NCBI GenBank assembly: GCA_041912175.1
Contig: JAYRNN010000350.1
Location: 1 to 10,036, forward strand
Direction of reading: 5' to 3'
DNA length: 10,036 bases
From: CAZAGA01 sp041912175
GTDB taxonomy: Bacteria; Chloroflexota; Anaerolineae; Anaerolineales; UBA4823
Made by a program: the position numbers and the translations under genes. Below, piece after piece: positions 1 to 6,006 of this stretch. Each line of letters begins with the position of its first letter. Position 1 is the stretch's first letter. The notes under the pieces are model-generated. The model was given only the letters and a program-made list of their open reading frames with translations. It was not told the origin of the DNA and ran no database searches.

Positions 1-47
1 CTGGCAATCCAGCTACCCTTGCCTCGGGAAGTTCTCGTTCCACTACT

Positions 48-956
48 TTACTTCACTGGGATGAAATTGTATTTCGCCAGAATGTCCTGGCCTTCTTGTG
101 ATAACACTAGGTTAATAAAGGCTTGCGTCAGTTCTGGGTTTTTGCTGGCATTGACCGGAGCAATCGGGTAAGATGCGATCACATTCAGCGCGTCGGGGAT
201 ATCCATCCGGCCCACTTTTTCAGAATCTTGCCCTGAGATATCGCTGGTGTAGACGATTCCAGCATCAGCTTCGCCTAAAGCCACTTTGGTCAGCACCGCT
301 TTGACGTTGTCCTCATAAGAAACCACATTTTTAAGCACATCATCTTTGAAGGTCGTGCCAAACCCCGCGTCGGCGGCAGCTTTGTCCAAGAAATCAAGCG
401 AGTATTGGCCGACCGGGACTTCCTTAGCAGCCAGCACCAGCTTGAGGCCAGATTTGGACAGATCTTTCAGTTCCGTCAAACCGACAGGATTATCTTTGGG
501 AAAAATCACCACCAAACGATTCTTTGTAAAGGTCTGTTCAGTTCCGCCAGTGATCCCCCCTGCCTGGATGACCACATCCATCTGTTTATTGTTGGCGCTG
601 GCAAATACATCCGCCGGAGCGCCCTCGTTGATTTGCTGGGCGAGCTGTTGTGAGCCGGCGAAGTTGAAAATGACCGTCACACCGGGGTGTGCTGTCTCAA
701 ATATCTTTCCGATCTCACCGAACGCACCGGTTAGGGATGCTGCGGCGAACACGTTGAGGTCGATTGGCTCTGCAGGGGCAGAAGTGGGGATGTTGCTTGG
801 CGCTACTGTTGGCTTTAGCGCCTCTGTAGGCAGTGGAGCTTTCGTAGCCACAACGGTGGGTTCAATGACGTTTTGCGTGGCGGCGGGCTGTATTGCACAG
901 CCAGCCAGTAGGATTGACATCACCAGAACCATTCGTAGCAGAGATTTTGCCTTCAT
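48..956 (-). CDS. modA: Molybdate/tungstate ABC transporter substrate-binding lipoprotein (ModA)
   Basis: Extracytoplasmic binding protein that would capture molybdate or tungstate and pass it to a ModBC permease. I chose the ATG at 956 (302 aa) because AAAGGAG (969-975) lies 12 bases upstream and the protein then opens with a lipoprotein signal: KAK, a hydrophobic stretch and lipobox LLAGC with Cys20. Residues 21-64 are a Thr/Pro/Ala-rich linker of the kind that tethers a binding protein to the membrane. The ModA fold follows, with VFAAASLTGAFGEI near its start, then FNFAGSQQLAQQI and GAPADVFASAN; the Ser in AASLT and in AGSQQ are the expected oxyanion contacts. GEADAGIVYTSD lies near the C-terminus. 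It is 50 bases downstream of the regulator on the same strand, so co-transcription is likely. modB and modC would lie beyond the left edge. Tungstate versus molybdate preference cannot be told. Confidence 0.93.
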   Translation of the reverse strand: MKAKSLLRMVLVMSILLAGCAIQPAATQNVIEPTVVATKAPLPTEALKPTVAPSNIPTSAPAEPIDLNVFAAASLTGAFGEIGKIFETAHPGVTVIFNFAGSQQLAQQINEGAPADVFASANNKQMDVVIQAGGITGGTEQTFTKNRLVVIFPKDNPVGLTELKDLSKSGLKLVLAAKEVPVGQYSLDFLDKAAADAGFGTTFKDDVLKNVVSYEDNVKAVLTKVALGEADAGIVYTSDISGQDSEKVGRMDIPDALNVIASYPIAPVNASKNPELTQAFINLVLSQEGQDILAKYNFIPVK

Positions 957-1006
957 TAGCGGTATGTTCTCCTTTAGCGTATGATAACAATGCATATCCA
1001 GGGAAC

Positions 1007-1999
1007 CTAGCAAATTACATCGATCTGTCCGGAATTCTGTGGGATCGAATACCCATCCAGGCCGCTCAAAGCGGCGCGAATCTCACCCGAGTTCAGGTAT
1101 TCAAAAAAAGGTGTGTAGTGTTCATCAAAGGCGAGGCGGTGTGGAAAAGCGATCTCATACGGTTCTTCGAATAATGGAATGAAATCCATTCCAAATTCCC
1201 TGGCAACCATAGCAATTCCGATGCCTGCATCAGCCCTACCTTCACCTACAGCCCGGGCTACGTCTGGATGTGAATTTACAACGTTTGCGTAGCCCGGGAC
1301 CATCTCAGGTTGAATGCCAAGCCGGTTGAAATGGAGCTCCAACCATTGGCGTACGCCGGAACCCGGTTCGCGGTTCACAAATAACACATCCGCGCGAGCC
1401 AGGTCTTCCAAAGATTTGATCCCCAAAGGGTTTCCAGGCCTCACGATTAACCCCTCTTCACGCCGGTATATCAGGACCAATGCCATGGATTGACACGGGA
1501 ATAGATAACGGATGAATGGGCGGTTGTATTCTTCAGACTGCGGATCAATAAGATGGCAAGTGCTCATTTGACATAAGCCTTGACGCAATGCGATCAACCC
1601 ATCCAGACTGGAAAGAGGGATTGGAATCAAGGAAAACGGCGTATGCTTCTGAGTAAAAAAGCCTGCCAGGCGAGTGACGCCCGAATCCATCGAGCCGATG
1701 GTGATATTGATCTTATTCTGCGGGGTCTCAGGCAGCACCATCTTGTGAATGAATAGCGCGTTTTGGGTAGCCTGGTAATACTTCTCTGGTCCGCCTTGGA
1801 CCGGTCGCGCCTCGACGAATTCAACCAGACCAGCCTGCTCTAAGCGTACCAGGTGATGACGAATATGGGCGGGTGTTCTATTGAAGTATTCGCCAAGTTG
1901 GCTCAACGTAGCCCTGGTTGACATCAGCCGCCTCAGAATCGCATGCCTTTCCGGATGCCCCAGGATTTTGAACAGGTGAGAATCTGGCAATTTTTCCAT
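1007..1999 (-). CDS. ArsR-type HTH / PBP-like (PF12727) molybdate-responsive regulator
   Basis: A 330-aa cytoplasmic transcription factor. Residues 1-75 form an ArsR-like winged helix (ILGHPERHAILRRLM, then TLSQLGEYFNRTPAHIRHHL and a wing ending EKYYQAT). Residues about 95-310 match the PBP-like domain of PF12727/COG1910, a relative of molybdate-binding proteins: REEGLIVRPGNPLGIKSLEDL, LFVNREPGSGVRQWLE, VPGYANVVNSHPDVARAV, GRADAGIGIAMVAREFGMDF and the FEEPYEIAFP end are all diagnostic. There is no signal peptide. In this family the domain usually follows other kinds of DNA-binding head; an ArsR head is less common. Lying directly before modA, it most likely senses intracellular molybdate or tungstate and controls the operon and itself. 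No clear Shine-Dalgarno precedes the ATG, but the HTH begins at once, so no longer start is needed. Ligand and sign of regulation are inferred. Confidence 0.88.
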   Translation of the reverse strand: MEKLPDSHLFKILGHPERHAILRRLMSTRATLSQLGEYFNRTPAHIRHHLVRLEQAGLVEFVEARPVQGGPEKYYQATQNALFIHKMVLPETPQNKINITIGSMDSGVTRLAGFFTQKHTPFSLIPIPLSSLDGLIALRQGLCQMSTCHLIDPQSEEYNRPFIRYLFPCQSMALVLIYRREEGLIVRPGNPLGIKSLEDLARADVLFVNREPGSGVRQWLELHFNRLGIQPEMVPGYANVVNSHPDVARAVGEGRADAGIGIAMVAREFGMDFIPLFEEPYEIAFPHRLAFDEHYTPFFEYLNSGEIRAALSGLDGYSIPQNSGQIDVIC

Positions 2000-2023
2000 T
2001 GAAAATAGCAGTTAGAAAGTGAT

Positions 2024-2043
2024 GATTAATTTTTTACTTAATC
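2024..2043. promoter_or_regulatory. Inverted repeat GATTAA-N8-TTAATC before the mod regulator
   Basis: A perfect 6-bp inverted repeat with an 8-base AT-rich spacer (arms 2024-2029 and 2038-2043) lies 25-44 bases upstream of the regulator ATG (1999, minus strand). A dimeric winged-helix protein could bind such a dyad, so it is a candidate autoregulatory operator. The region is AT-rich and short repeats arise there by chance. I found no convincing -35/-10 pair to place it against. Confidence 0.35.
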
Positions 2044-2239
2044 TTTTGGTGAGTTTACTTCACATCTCAACAAGCGTCAAGGTAAGGTTTTTACTCTGAA
2101 TTCGAAAAACATTTCTTCATCTCTTGTCCCCCAAATTTCAAAATTCAAGCGCACTGACTCCGTCAGTTAGCCGTAACTGCCTTTCGAGATATCTCCCCGT
2201 TGCGACAGAATCCTCGAAGCCGACACACACATCGGTGGC

Positions 2240-2363
2240 GCCGTGGATGAGCGGGGGGCGTTGGGAATGTAGCGGACGATTTCGATTCGCTGTACAACGC
2301 CCATAGCGCTTCCAGGTCTTCTGGAATCTGGCGACGCAGAATCAGGCGTTCAGCCTGGACAAC
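2240..2363 (-). pseudogene. Remnant of a GNAT (RimJ/RimL-like) acetyltransferase
   Basis: On the minus strand, the frame through 2363-2286 reads VVQ-AERLILRRQIPEDLEAL-WALYSE, the typical first strand and helix of RimJ/RimL-type N-acetyltransferases. The expected continuation EIVRYIPNAPRS is present but in the next frame (2283-2248), so about one base is missing near 2286-2289. Upstream there is no ATG, GTG or TTG before an in-frame stop at 2393-2391, so the start codon is lost too. A third frame stays open to a stop at 2140-2138 (ending SALEF), but I could not match it to the acetyl-CoA-binding half. It is therefore a broken and truncated 5' part, called from motif memory only. Confidence 0.6.
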
Positions 2364-2395
2364 CCTGCTGTTCGCCTGTTTTGCCCCGCTTCAGA

Positions 2396-2403
2396 AAGGA
2401 GAG
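2396..2403 (+). promoter_or_regulatory. Orphan ribosome binding site of the methyltransferase remnant
   Basis: AAAGGAGA sits six bases before the ATG at 2410. It is a strong Shine-Dalgarno still attached to a dead reading frame, which suggests the inactivation is recent or that the 5' end was preserved by a rearrangement. Confidence 0.55.
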
Positions 2404-2409
2404 CCGCTC

Positions 2410-2564
2410 ATGAAGACGGATGAGATTTCAAAAAAACAACCGGCGTACCTGCAACTTTGCTCATTCCGCTCCGTTTTCAGGCGCTGGAATCGCAGCGCCC
2501 CGACGCGATGCTGAAGGACGCAAAAGCTGTGGCGCTGGTCACGCGGCCCGGCCTCCCCGACTAG
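2410..2564 (+). pseudogene. 5' fragment of a PF04072-type SAM-dependent methyltransferase, frameshifted
   Basis: Read from the ATG at 2410 the frame stops after 34 codons (TGA 2512-2514). Restoring one base in the seven-A run at 2430-2436 joins MKTDEISKK to TTGVPATLLIPLRFQALES and then QRPDAMLKDAKAVALV, ending at TAG 2562-2564. That composite matches the N-terminus of leucine carboxyl methyltransferase-like enzymes (LLIPLYxRALESxRPDAxxKDxKAxxLV). Members are usually about 270-300 aa; only about 50 codons remain, and the S-adenosylmethionine-binding core is absent. An alternative is a sequencing error in the homopolymer, but the early stop and missing remainder show the gene is dead either way. 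It points away from the acetyltransferase remnant with only a short gap between them. Confidence 0.62.
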
Positions 2565-2619
2565 TCCCTAAACATGCCAACCTGATGACCGGTATTTATC
2601 ATCGCTCGTGGTAAGATAA

Positions 2620-2633
2620 GTGATAGCGATCAT
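2620..2633. promoter_or_regulatory. Crp/Fnr-type box (TGATagcgATCA) before the first Crp/Fnr gene
   Basis: gTGAT-agcg-ATCAt fits the TTGAT-N4-ATCAA plan at 8 of 10 positions. It lies 6-20 bases before the ATG at 2640, and a possible -10 (TAAGAT, 2612-2617) is just upstream, so occupancy would cover the transcription start. That suggests self-repression. A near copy occurs just after the gene (3339-3352). The block also forms ATCGCT (2601-2606) / AGCGAT (2625-2630) and TTATC (2596-2600) / GATAA (2615-2619) dyads. Confidence 0.5.
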
Positions 2634-2639
2634 CAAGCC

Positions 2640-3329
2640 ATGAGCGATCCCAAACGATTTTACAGGACATTACGGAGCGTTCACACTTTCAATGGATTGC
2701 CAGACGAGATCCAGCAGACGCTTGCTGCCTCCGCTGTCCATCGCCGTTATAACGGCGGACAGGTAATCTATGTAGAAGGCGAGCCTGCTGAGTCGATTTA
2801 CGTTCTCGAGTCGGGCTGGGTCAAGGCAACGCGCATGACACGCGAAGGGCGCGAGCAAGCTATGCTGTTCCTGCGTCCCGTGGATGTGTTCGGCGACATC
2901 GCTGTGCTGACGGGCACGACCTATCCGGGCACTGTCATCGCCCTCGAAGATGTGGAGGTATGGGTCATCCCCGCTCAGACGATACTTGATCTGATCCGCC
3001 ATTCGTCCGATCTTTCTATGGCAATCATCCGTCATCTGGGTGAACGTGTGCTTCACTACGTGAACCTGGTCGAGGATCTTTCGCTGCGTGGTGTTGAAGC
3101 GCGGTTGGCTCGAACCCTGCTTCAAAATGTAGAACTCCGTGATGGTCAGTTCATCGTGCCGCGTCGCGGGTGGACGACATTCGACGAGATGGCTGTTCGC
3201 CTGGGGACGGTGCGCGATGTGCTCAGTCGGGGACTGAAAACGCTCGAAGCGGAGAATTTACTCAAGGTGGAGAAGCAAGCTATCGTTCTGCTTGACCCTA
3301 AGGGTCTGGCGGAACGCGCCGATCGTTGA
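2640..3329 (+). CDS. Crp/Fnr-family transcriptional regulator
   Basis: A 229-aa regulator. Residues 15-130 are the cyclic-nucleotide-binding-like beta barrel (GGQVIYVEGEPAESIYVLESG, then VFGDIAVLTGTTYPGTVIAL), 130-160 the dimer helix, and 165-222 the Crp-type winged HTH. The phosphate-binding Arg-Ser of true CRP is replaced by Pro-Gly (P96-G97), so cAMP is unlikely to be the ligand. The protein has no cysteine, which excludes an Fnr-like Fe-S cluster; a heme, redox or other small ligand remains possible. The recognition helix TVRDVLSRGL has D-x-x-S-R, like the E-x-x-S-R of FNR that reads TTGA half-sites. Start: ATG at 2640 without a clear Shine-Dalgarno; the domain begins soon after. A candidate autoregulatory box precedes it. 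It probably controls neighbouring membrane genes, but the target is inferred. Confidence 0.9.
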   Translation: MSDPKRFYRTLRSVHTFNGLPDEIQQTLAASAVHRRYNGGQVIYVEGEPAESIYVLESGWVKATRMTREGREQAMLFLRPVDVFGDIAVLTGTTYPGTVIALEDVEVWVIPAQTILDLIRHSSDLSMAIIRHLGERVLHYVNLVEDLSLRGVEARLARTLLQNVELRDGQFIVPRRGWTTFDEMAVRLGTVRDVLSRGLKTLEAENLLKVEKQAIVLLDPKGLAERADR

Positions 3330-3338
3330 GTGCTATAG

Positions 3339-3352
3339 CCGATAACGATCAA
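3339..3352. promoter_or_regulatory. Second Crp/Fnr-type box (GATaacgATCAA)
   Basis: ccGAT-aacg-ATCAA matches TTGAT-N4-ATCAA at 8 of 10 positions. It shares GATARCGATCA, one mismatch in eleven bases, with the box before the upstream gene. It begins nine bases after the Crp/Fnr stop codon, about 150 bases before the BON gene. Half of it also forms the left arm of the hairpin at 3344-3386, so an operator and an RNA structure cannot be told apart here. Confidence 0.4.
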
Positions 3353-3386
3353 CGCATCCGGCCAAAGCCGCCGGCTGTTGATTGTT
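3344..3386 (+). terminator. Large stem-loop after the first Crp/Fnr gene, possible terminator
   Basis: AACGATCAAC (3344-3353) pairs with GTTGATTGTT (3377-3386) over ten positions, one of them a G-U wobble. Inside, CCGGC (3358-3362) pairs with GCCGG (3370-3374) around a 7-base loop. The structure begins 14 bases after the stop codon. It lacks a proper U-tract (the right arm ends GTT, then AATGCC), so termination may be partial, or the hairpin may protect the mRNA end. Confidence 0.45.
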
Positions 3387-3487
3387 AATGCCAGGTTAGT
3401 TTCCATAAGATAAATGTCGTATACATAAACTTGCCTTGCCTGTAAACTGGTAACCGGACAGAAAAATCATACAGGCGATAAACATCG

Positions 3488-3775
3488 ATGGATAACCGTT
3501 GTTCAATCTCAGACGACAGCTTACGAGCGGCCATCCTGGCCGCACTGGCAACAGATGAGCGTACGGCCCAGGCAGGTCTCCACGTGGGCGTGCTGAATGG
3601 CATTGTTCACCTGGCAGGCGTAGTCGATGCCCTGGCGATCCGCGCCGCAGCAGAAGACCTGATCCAATGCACCGAGGGCGTGCGCGGGGTGGTGAACCGC
3701 ATCGAAGCCCCCGGCGCTCCCAGCCCGGCGCGTGAAATCAACCTGGACTTGAAAAACCAAAATCAATCCCACTAA
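3488..3775 (+). CDS. BON-domain protein
   Basis: A 95-aa protein that is almost entirely one BON domain (residues 8-70): DDSLRAAILAALATDERT, then LHVGVLNGIVHLAGVVDAL with the conserved G-x-V-x-L-x-G, then AAAEDLIQCTEGVRGVVNRIEA. BON domains are usually linked to lipid or envelope binding. This copy has no signal peptide, so it should be cytoplasmic, perhaps at the inner face of the membrane. The last 20 residues are polar and unstructured. It has no clear Shine-Dalgarno. A weak -10 like element (GATAAA, 3477-3482) close to the ATG could make it leaderless, but this is uncertain. The next gene follows after 17 bases, so they probably share a transcript. Stand-alone BON proteins often appear in stress regulons; its job here is unknown. 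Confidence 0.85.
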   Translation: MDNRCSISDDSLRAAILAALATDERTAQAGLHVGVLNGIVHLAGVVDALAIRAAAEDLIQCTEGVRGVVNRIEAPGAPSPAREINLDLKNQNQSH

Positions 3776-3792
3776 ATACGAGGTGCATCTTA

Positions 3793-4068
3793 ATGACAAA
3801 ATTCTTGAGCAAATGGCTGCGTAAATTTCACCGCTGGATTGCTGTGCCGACGGCATTGCTAATCTTTATAGCGGCAACGATCAAGCTGGCTGGTAGCGAT
3901 CTGCTCGTTGCTGCTTGGAATAAATTTGACAAATTACCATCCCTGTTAATGCTCGTGATGGCGATCACCGGAGCCTATCTGTTCTTGCTCCCCTATATCG
4001 TCAAATGGCAGCGGAAGAAGAGAGCAGAAGCTGCCTTAAGAGGCGTGCAATCAGGCGCAATGGAATGA
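3793..4068 (+). CDS. Small two-helix membrane protein, unrecognised
   Basis: A 91-aa protein with a basic N-terminus (LSKWLRKFHRW), two transmembrane segments (about 16-33 and 49-70) and a basic cytoplasmic tail (KWQRKKRAEAALR). The K-F-H-R-W entry into TM1 resembles the start of PepSY-associated membrane helices, where the His can be a heme ligand, but no other part supports that family. GAGGTG precedes the ATG with a short spacer. It lies 17 bases after the BON gene and 34 bases before the next membrane gene, so the three look like one operon. Function unknown. Confidence 0.75.
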   Translation: MTKFLSKWLRKFHRWIAVPTALLIFIAATIKLAGSDLLVAAWNKFDKLPSLLMLVMAITGAYLFLLPYIVKWQRKKRAEAALRGVQSGAME

Positions 4069-4102
4069 TGTTAGCTTACATACCAAACGAGGAGAAGACA
4101 AA

Positions 4103-4912
4103 ATGAAAAATAATACCAAACTGGGAGCGGTGTTGGCGGTTCTTGGCATTCTGACCAGCCTGATCATCTTCTATCTGCTGGCAGTTCAATACAACCTGGT
4201 CATCGCCGCCAAGATTACATCTGGTCGTTTAGACGAGGCCACTTCCGTCCGGATCACTTATGCAGTGCTCGGCTGGATTGGTATTGCTGCCGGAGCGATC
4301 TGGGCCGCCGTTCTTTATGGCTTTAGTTACAAAGAAAAATGGGCCTGGTTTTGGGGCGCAATCGCCGCAACCATCCAGTTGTTGGTGGGATTTTTCCCGA
4401 TGATCCCTGCTATGGACAGCGATCTGCCCACCCCCACCATGATCGTTTTCATCCTGGCTGCGATCTTATGGTTTGGCATGCTGATCATCGGCGGGGTTCA
4501 AAAGAAGATCATCGCCTTGACCTTCATCGCAGGTTTGGCCTATGTCCTCACCTTCATTGACGGCGTCGCTCCAATTGCCAAATATACAACTTCGCAAAAC
4601 GATCCTTTCTGGAATGGCATGTACGTGATGTCGCAGCAGGTTAGCTGGTGGGGCGCGGCAGCCTGGGCGATCTTCATCTTCGCTGTCCTGGCGAAAAAAT
4701 CGTGGGCTATTCCGGTTGGAATCTTTGCCGGTACGATGTCAATGTTAGCCGGTTATCCGTTGGGACTCCATAACGCCCTTTTTGAGGTGCATCGTTTTTC
4801 GATGTTCTTACCCGCGCCGCTGCTCAGCACCGGATTGCTGGTTTACCTGCTGCTGCCAGGCACGCGTAAGATGCTGGCTTCGTGGAACGCTGCTGCTGCC
4901 GCAGCTTCGTAA
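4103..4912 (+). CDS. Eight-helix integral membrane protein, unrecognised
   Basis: A 269-aa hydrophobic protein with about eight transmembrane segments (roughly 8-29, 49-72, 78-100, 109-128, 132-152, 178-197, 200-221, 233-255). Start supported by GAGGAG in ACGAGGAGAAG just before the ATG. Aromatic-rich stretches (KEKWAWFWGAIAA, MSQQVSWWGAAAW) and two His near the C-terminus (GLHNALFEVHRF) stand out, but I see no known catalytic or transport motif. The C-terminus is a low-complexity Ala run. It follows the two-helix protein, and its end overlaps the promoter region of the second Crp/Fnr gene. I do not recognise the family; a membrane partner of a redox or gas-handling system is only a guess from the neighbours. 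Confidence 0.8.
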   Translation: MKNNTKLGAVLAVLGILTSLIIFYLLAVQYNLVIAAKITSGRLDEATSVRITYAVLGWIGIAAGAIWAAVLYGFSYKEKWAWFWGAIAATIQLLVGFFPMIPAMDSDLPTPTMIVFILAAILWFGMLIIGGVQKKIIALTFIAGLAYVLTFIDGVAPIAKYTTSQNDPFWNGMYVMSQQVSWWGAAAWAIFIFAVLAKKSWAIPVGIFAGTMSMLAGYPLGLHNALFEVHRFSMFLPAPLLSTGLLVYLLLPGTRKMLASWNAAAAAAS

Positions 4913-4926
4913 TTAGGTAGAAGTTT

Positions 4927-4935
4927 TGCTATAAT
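4927..4935 (+). promoter_or_regulatory. Extended -10 promoter (TGcTATAAT) of a leaderless gene
   Basis: TGC-TATAAT is a perfect -10 hexamer (4930-4935) with the TG extension. The hexamer ends 7 bases before the ATG at 4943, so the expected start of transcription is at or next to the A of that ATG. There is no Shine-Dalgarno and no good -35, as extended -10 promoters tolerate. It overlaps the end of the preceding transcript, so the gene has a promoter independent of the upstream operon. Confidence 0.7.
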
Positions 4936-4942
4936 ACGATGT

Positions 4943-5743
4943 ATGAGTGAGACAACCAGAGATCCATCAGCCTGGAATTCCGGCATACCTCATTCCCAGG
5001 CAATTAGCGACCGCTCAACTGGCGCCGGAGGCAAGGTCTTGTTTGGCCATCACAATCTGGTCGAAAGACTAAAGACTGTTTCCCATTTTAAAGATATGCC
5101 CGAAGCAGTGATTGAAGACATCGTTTCATCCGGTCAGATTCTAAATTTTCCCGTCAATTCGGTATTATTTCGGGAAGATGAACCCGCGGCGGGTTTATAT
5201 GTACTGCTAAGGGGACAGGTGAACCTGTGCAAAATCGGAATACGCGGTCAGGTTACCATAATAAACATTATCAAGCCTGTGATCATGTTTAATGAGGTCA
5301 CTGTGATCGACGGCGATTCCAATCCAGTCACATCGATCGCCGCAAAAGATTGCACGACCTGGCGAGTTTCATACGAGCGATTCCAATTGCTTTTGCAGCG
5401 TCACTCTGTTGTTGGCACCAGCTTGTTAAAAATGTTGGTGGCGCGTAACCGCGCTATGCTCCGGCTTTATGAGGATTTAATCGACCGGCCCGTACTGGCA
5501 CGCACTGCCAAGGCATTATTATTCCTGAGTCAGAATGGACAACAACCGATAAATCGGAGCCATTGTCCAAATTCTCTGATTGCAGCCCTGGCTGCCACTG
5601 TTCCGGAAGCTGTCAGCCGCTCGATAAAAACACTTAGAGCCCAGGATATTATCGAGTGCACTAGGACGCGGATTATAACGAAAAACCCAGAAGAGCTAAT
5701 CAAATGGGCGATGATCGATCCGATCATCTGGACGACGAACTGA
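4943..5743 (+). CDS. Crp/Fnr-family transcriptional regulator, second copy
   Basis: A 266-aa regulator. After a polar N-terminal tail of about 35 residues comes the cyclic-nucleotide-like barrel (about 45-150: HFKDMPEAVIEDIV, VNSVLFREDEPAAGLYVLLRG, VIMFNEVTVIDGDSNPVTS), a dimer helix (about 155-180) and a Crp-type HTH (about 185-250). The recognition helix TVPEAVSRSIKTL has E222-x-x-S225-R226, the exact FNR pattern for TTGA half-sites. Cysteines (96, 137, 208, 239) are scattered and do not form the FNR N-terminal cluster; the cAMP-binding Arg-Ser is missing. The ligand is therefore unknown. It appears to be translated from a leaderless mRNA and is closed by a strong terminator, so it is a single-gene unit. 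It lies directly before the heme-copper-like operon, whose promoter has a TTGA-type box, making it the best candidate activator. Confidence 0.9.
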   Translation: MSETTRDPSAWNSGIPHSQAISDRSTGAGGKVLFGHHNLVERLKTVSHFKDMPEAVIEDIVSSGQILNFPVNSVLFREDEPAAGLYVLLRGQVNLCKIGIRGQVTIINIIKPVIMFNEVTVIDGDSNPVTSIAAKDCTTWRVSYERFQLLLQRHSVVGTSLLKMLVARNRAMLRLYEDLIDRPVLARTAKALLFLSQNGQQPINRSHCPNSLIAALAATVPEAVSRSIKTLRAQDIIECTRTRIITKNPEELIKWAMIDPIIWTTN

Positions 5744-5785
5744 TCGCGAAAATTTTGCCTCACTCGCATCACATTTAGCAGCCAG

Positions 5786-5829
5786 GTGTGGCTGTCCAAA
5801 ATCGACTTTTGGACAGCCACACTTTTTTT
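5786..5829 (+). terminator. Intrinsic terminator of the second Crp/Fnr gene
   Basis: GTGTGGCTGTCCAAAA (5786-5801) and its perfect complement (5807-5822) form a 16-bp stem with a 5-base loop, followed by seven T (5823-5829). It lies 43 bases after the stop codon and insulates the downstream operon from readthrough. Confidence 0.95.
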
Positions 5830-5960
5830 AGATGCCTTTTATGAAACCTGAATTCGAGCAAGCCATTTTAATTGATTTCTGCCATGTTCGGAATATCATA
5901 AGCCAGATGAATCGTCATTGACGGCTCTCAATTTGATAAAAGTTTCTTGATTTGTAGTGG

Positions 5961-5994
5961 TTCTTGAAGTTGACCAAAAATTGGCGTTCAAGAA
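5961..5994. promoter_or_regulatory. Nested inverted repeat TTCTTGAA ... TTCAAGAA
   Basis: Perfect 8-bp outer arms (5961-5968, 5987-5994) enclose a second small dyad CCAA-aaa-TTGG (5974-5984). The sequence TCTTTT follows. It may be a distal operator about 36 bases upstream of the Crp/Fnr box, or a weak AT-rich hairpin. No regulator can be assigned from sequence alone. Confidence 0.4.
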
Positions 5995-6006
5995 TCTTTT
6001 GACATA

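Noticed and set aside
1..43. Possible start of a modB gene on the minus strand (GTG at 43-41, open to the window edge)
   Set aside because: Only 14 codons, no Shine-Dalgarno, and the residues do not look like the hydrophobic N-terminus of a permease.
346..984. Long open frame of about 212 codons on the plus strand
   Set aside because: It is the antisense of modA, which has a clear signal peptide and domain matches; the plus-strand translation looks like no protein family.
1174..1192. Inverted repeat TGGAATG / CATTCCA inside the mod regulator gene
   Set aside because: Lies within coding sequence, has no U-tract or promoter nearby, and seven-base arms can arise by chance.
2141..2240. Reverse-transcriptase-like reading of the minus-strand frame containing DVCVGFED
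   Set aside because: The resemblance to YADD-type motifs is superficial and the region continues an acetyltransferase remnant; no intron features were seen.
2124..2306. Plus-strand open frame of 60 codons
   Set aside because: No ribosome site, and its opposite strand carries the acetyltransferase remnant, which explains the coding-like composition.
2420..2614. Plus-strand open frame of 64 codons
   Set aside because: It is a third frame across the methyltransferase remnant, rich in Arg/Ala/Pro, with no ribosome site of its own.
3378..3391. Possible third Crp/Fnr box TTGATtgttAATgc
   Set aside because: Only the left half fits, and the sequence is already explained as the right arm of the hairpin.
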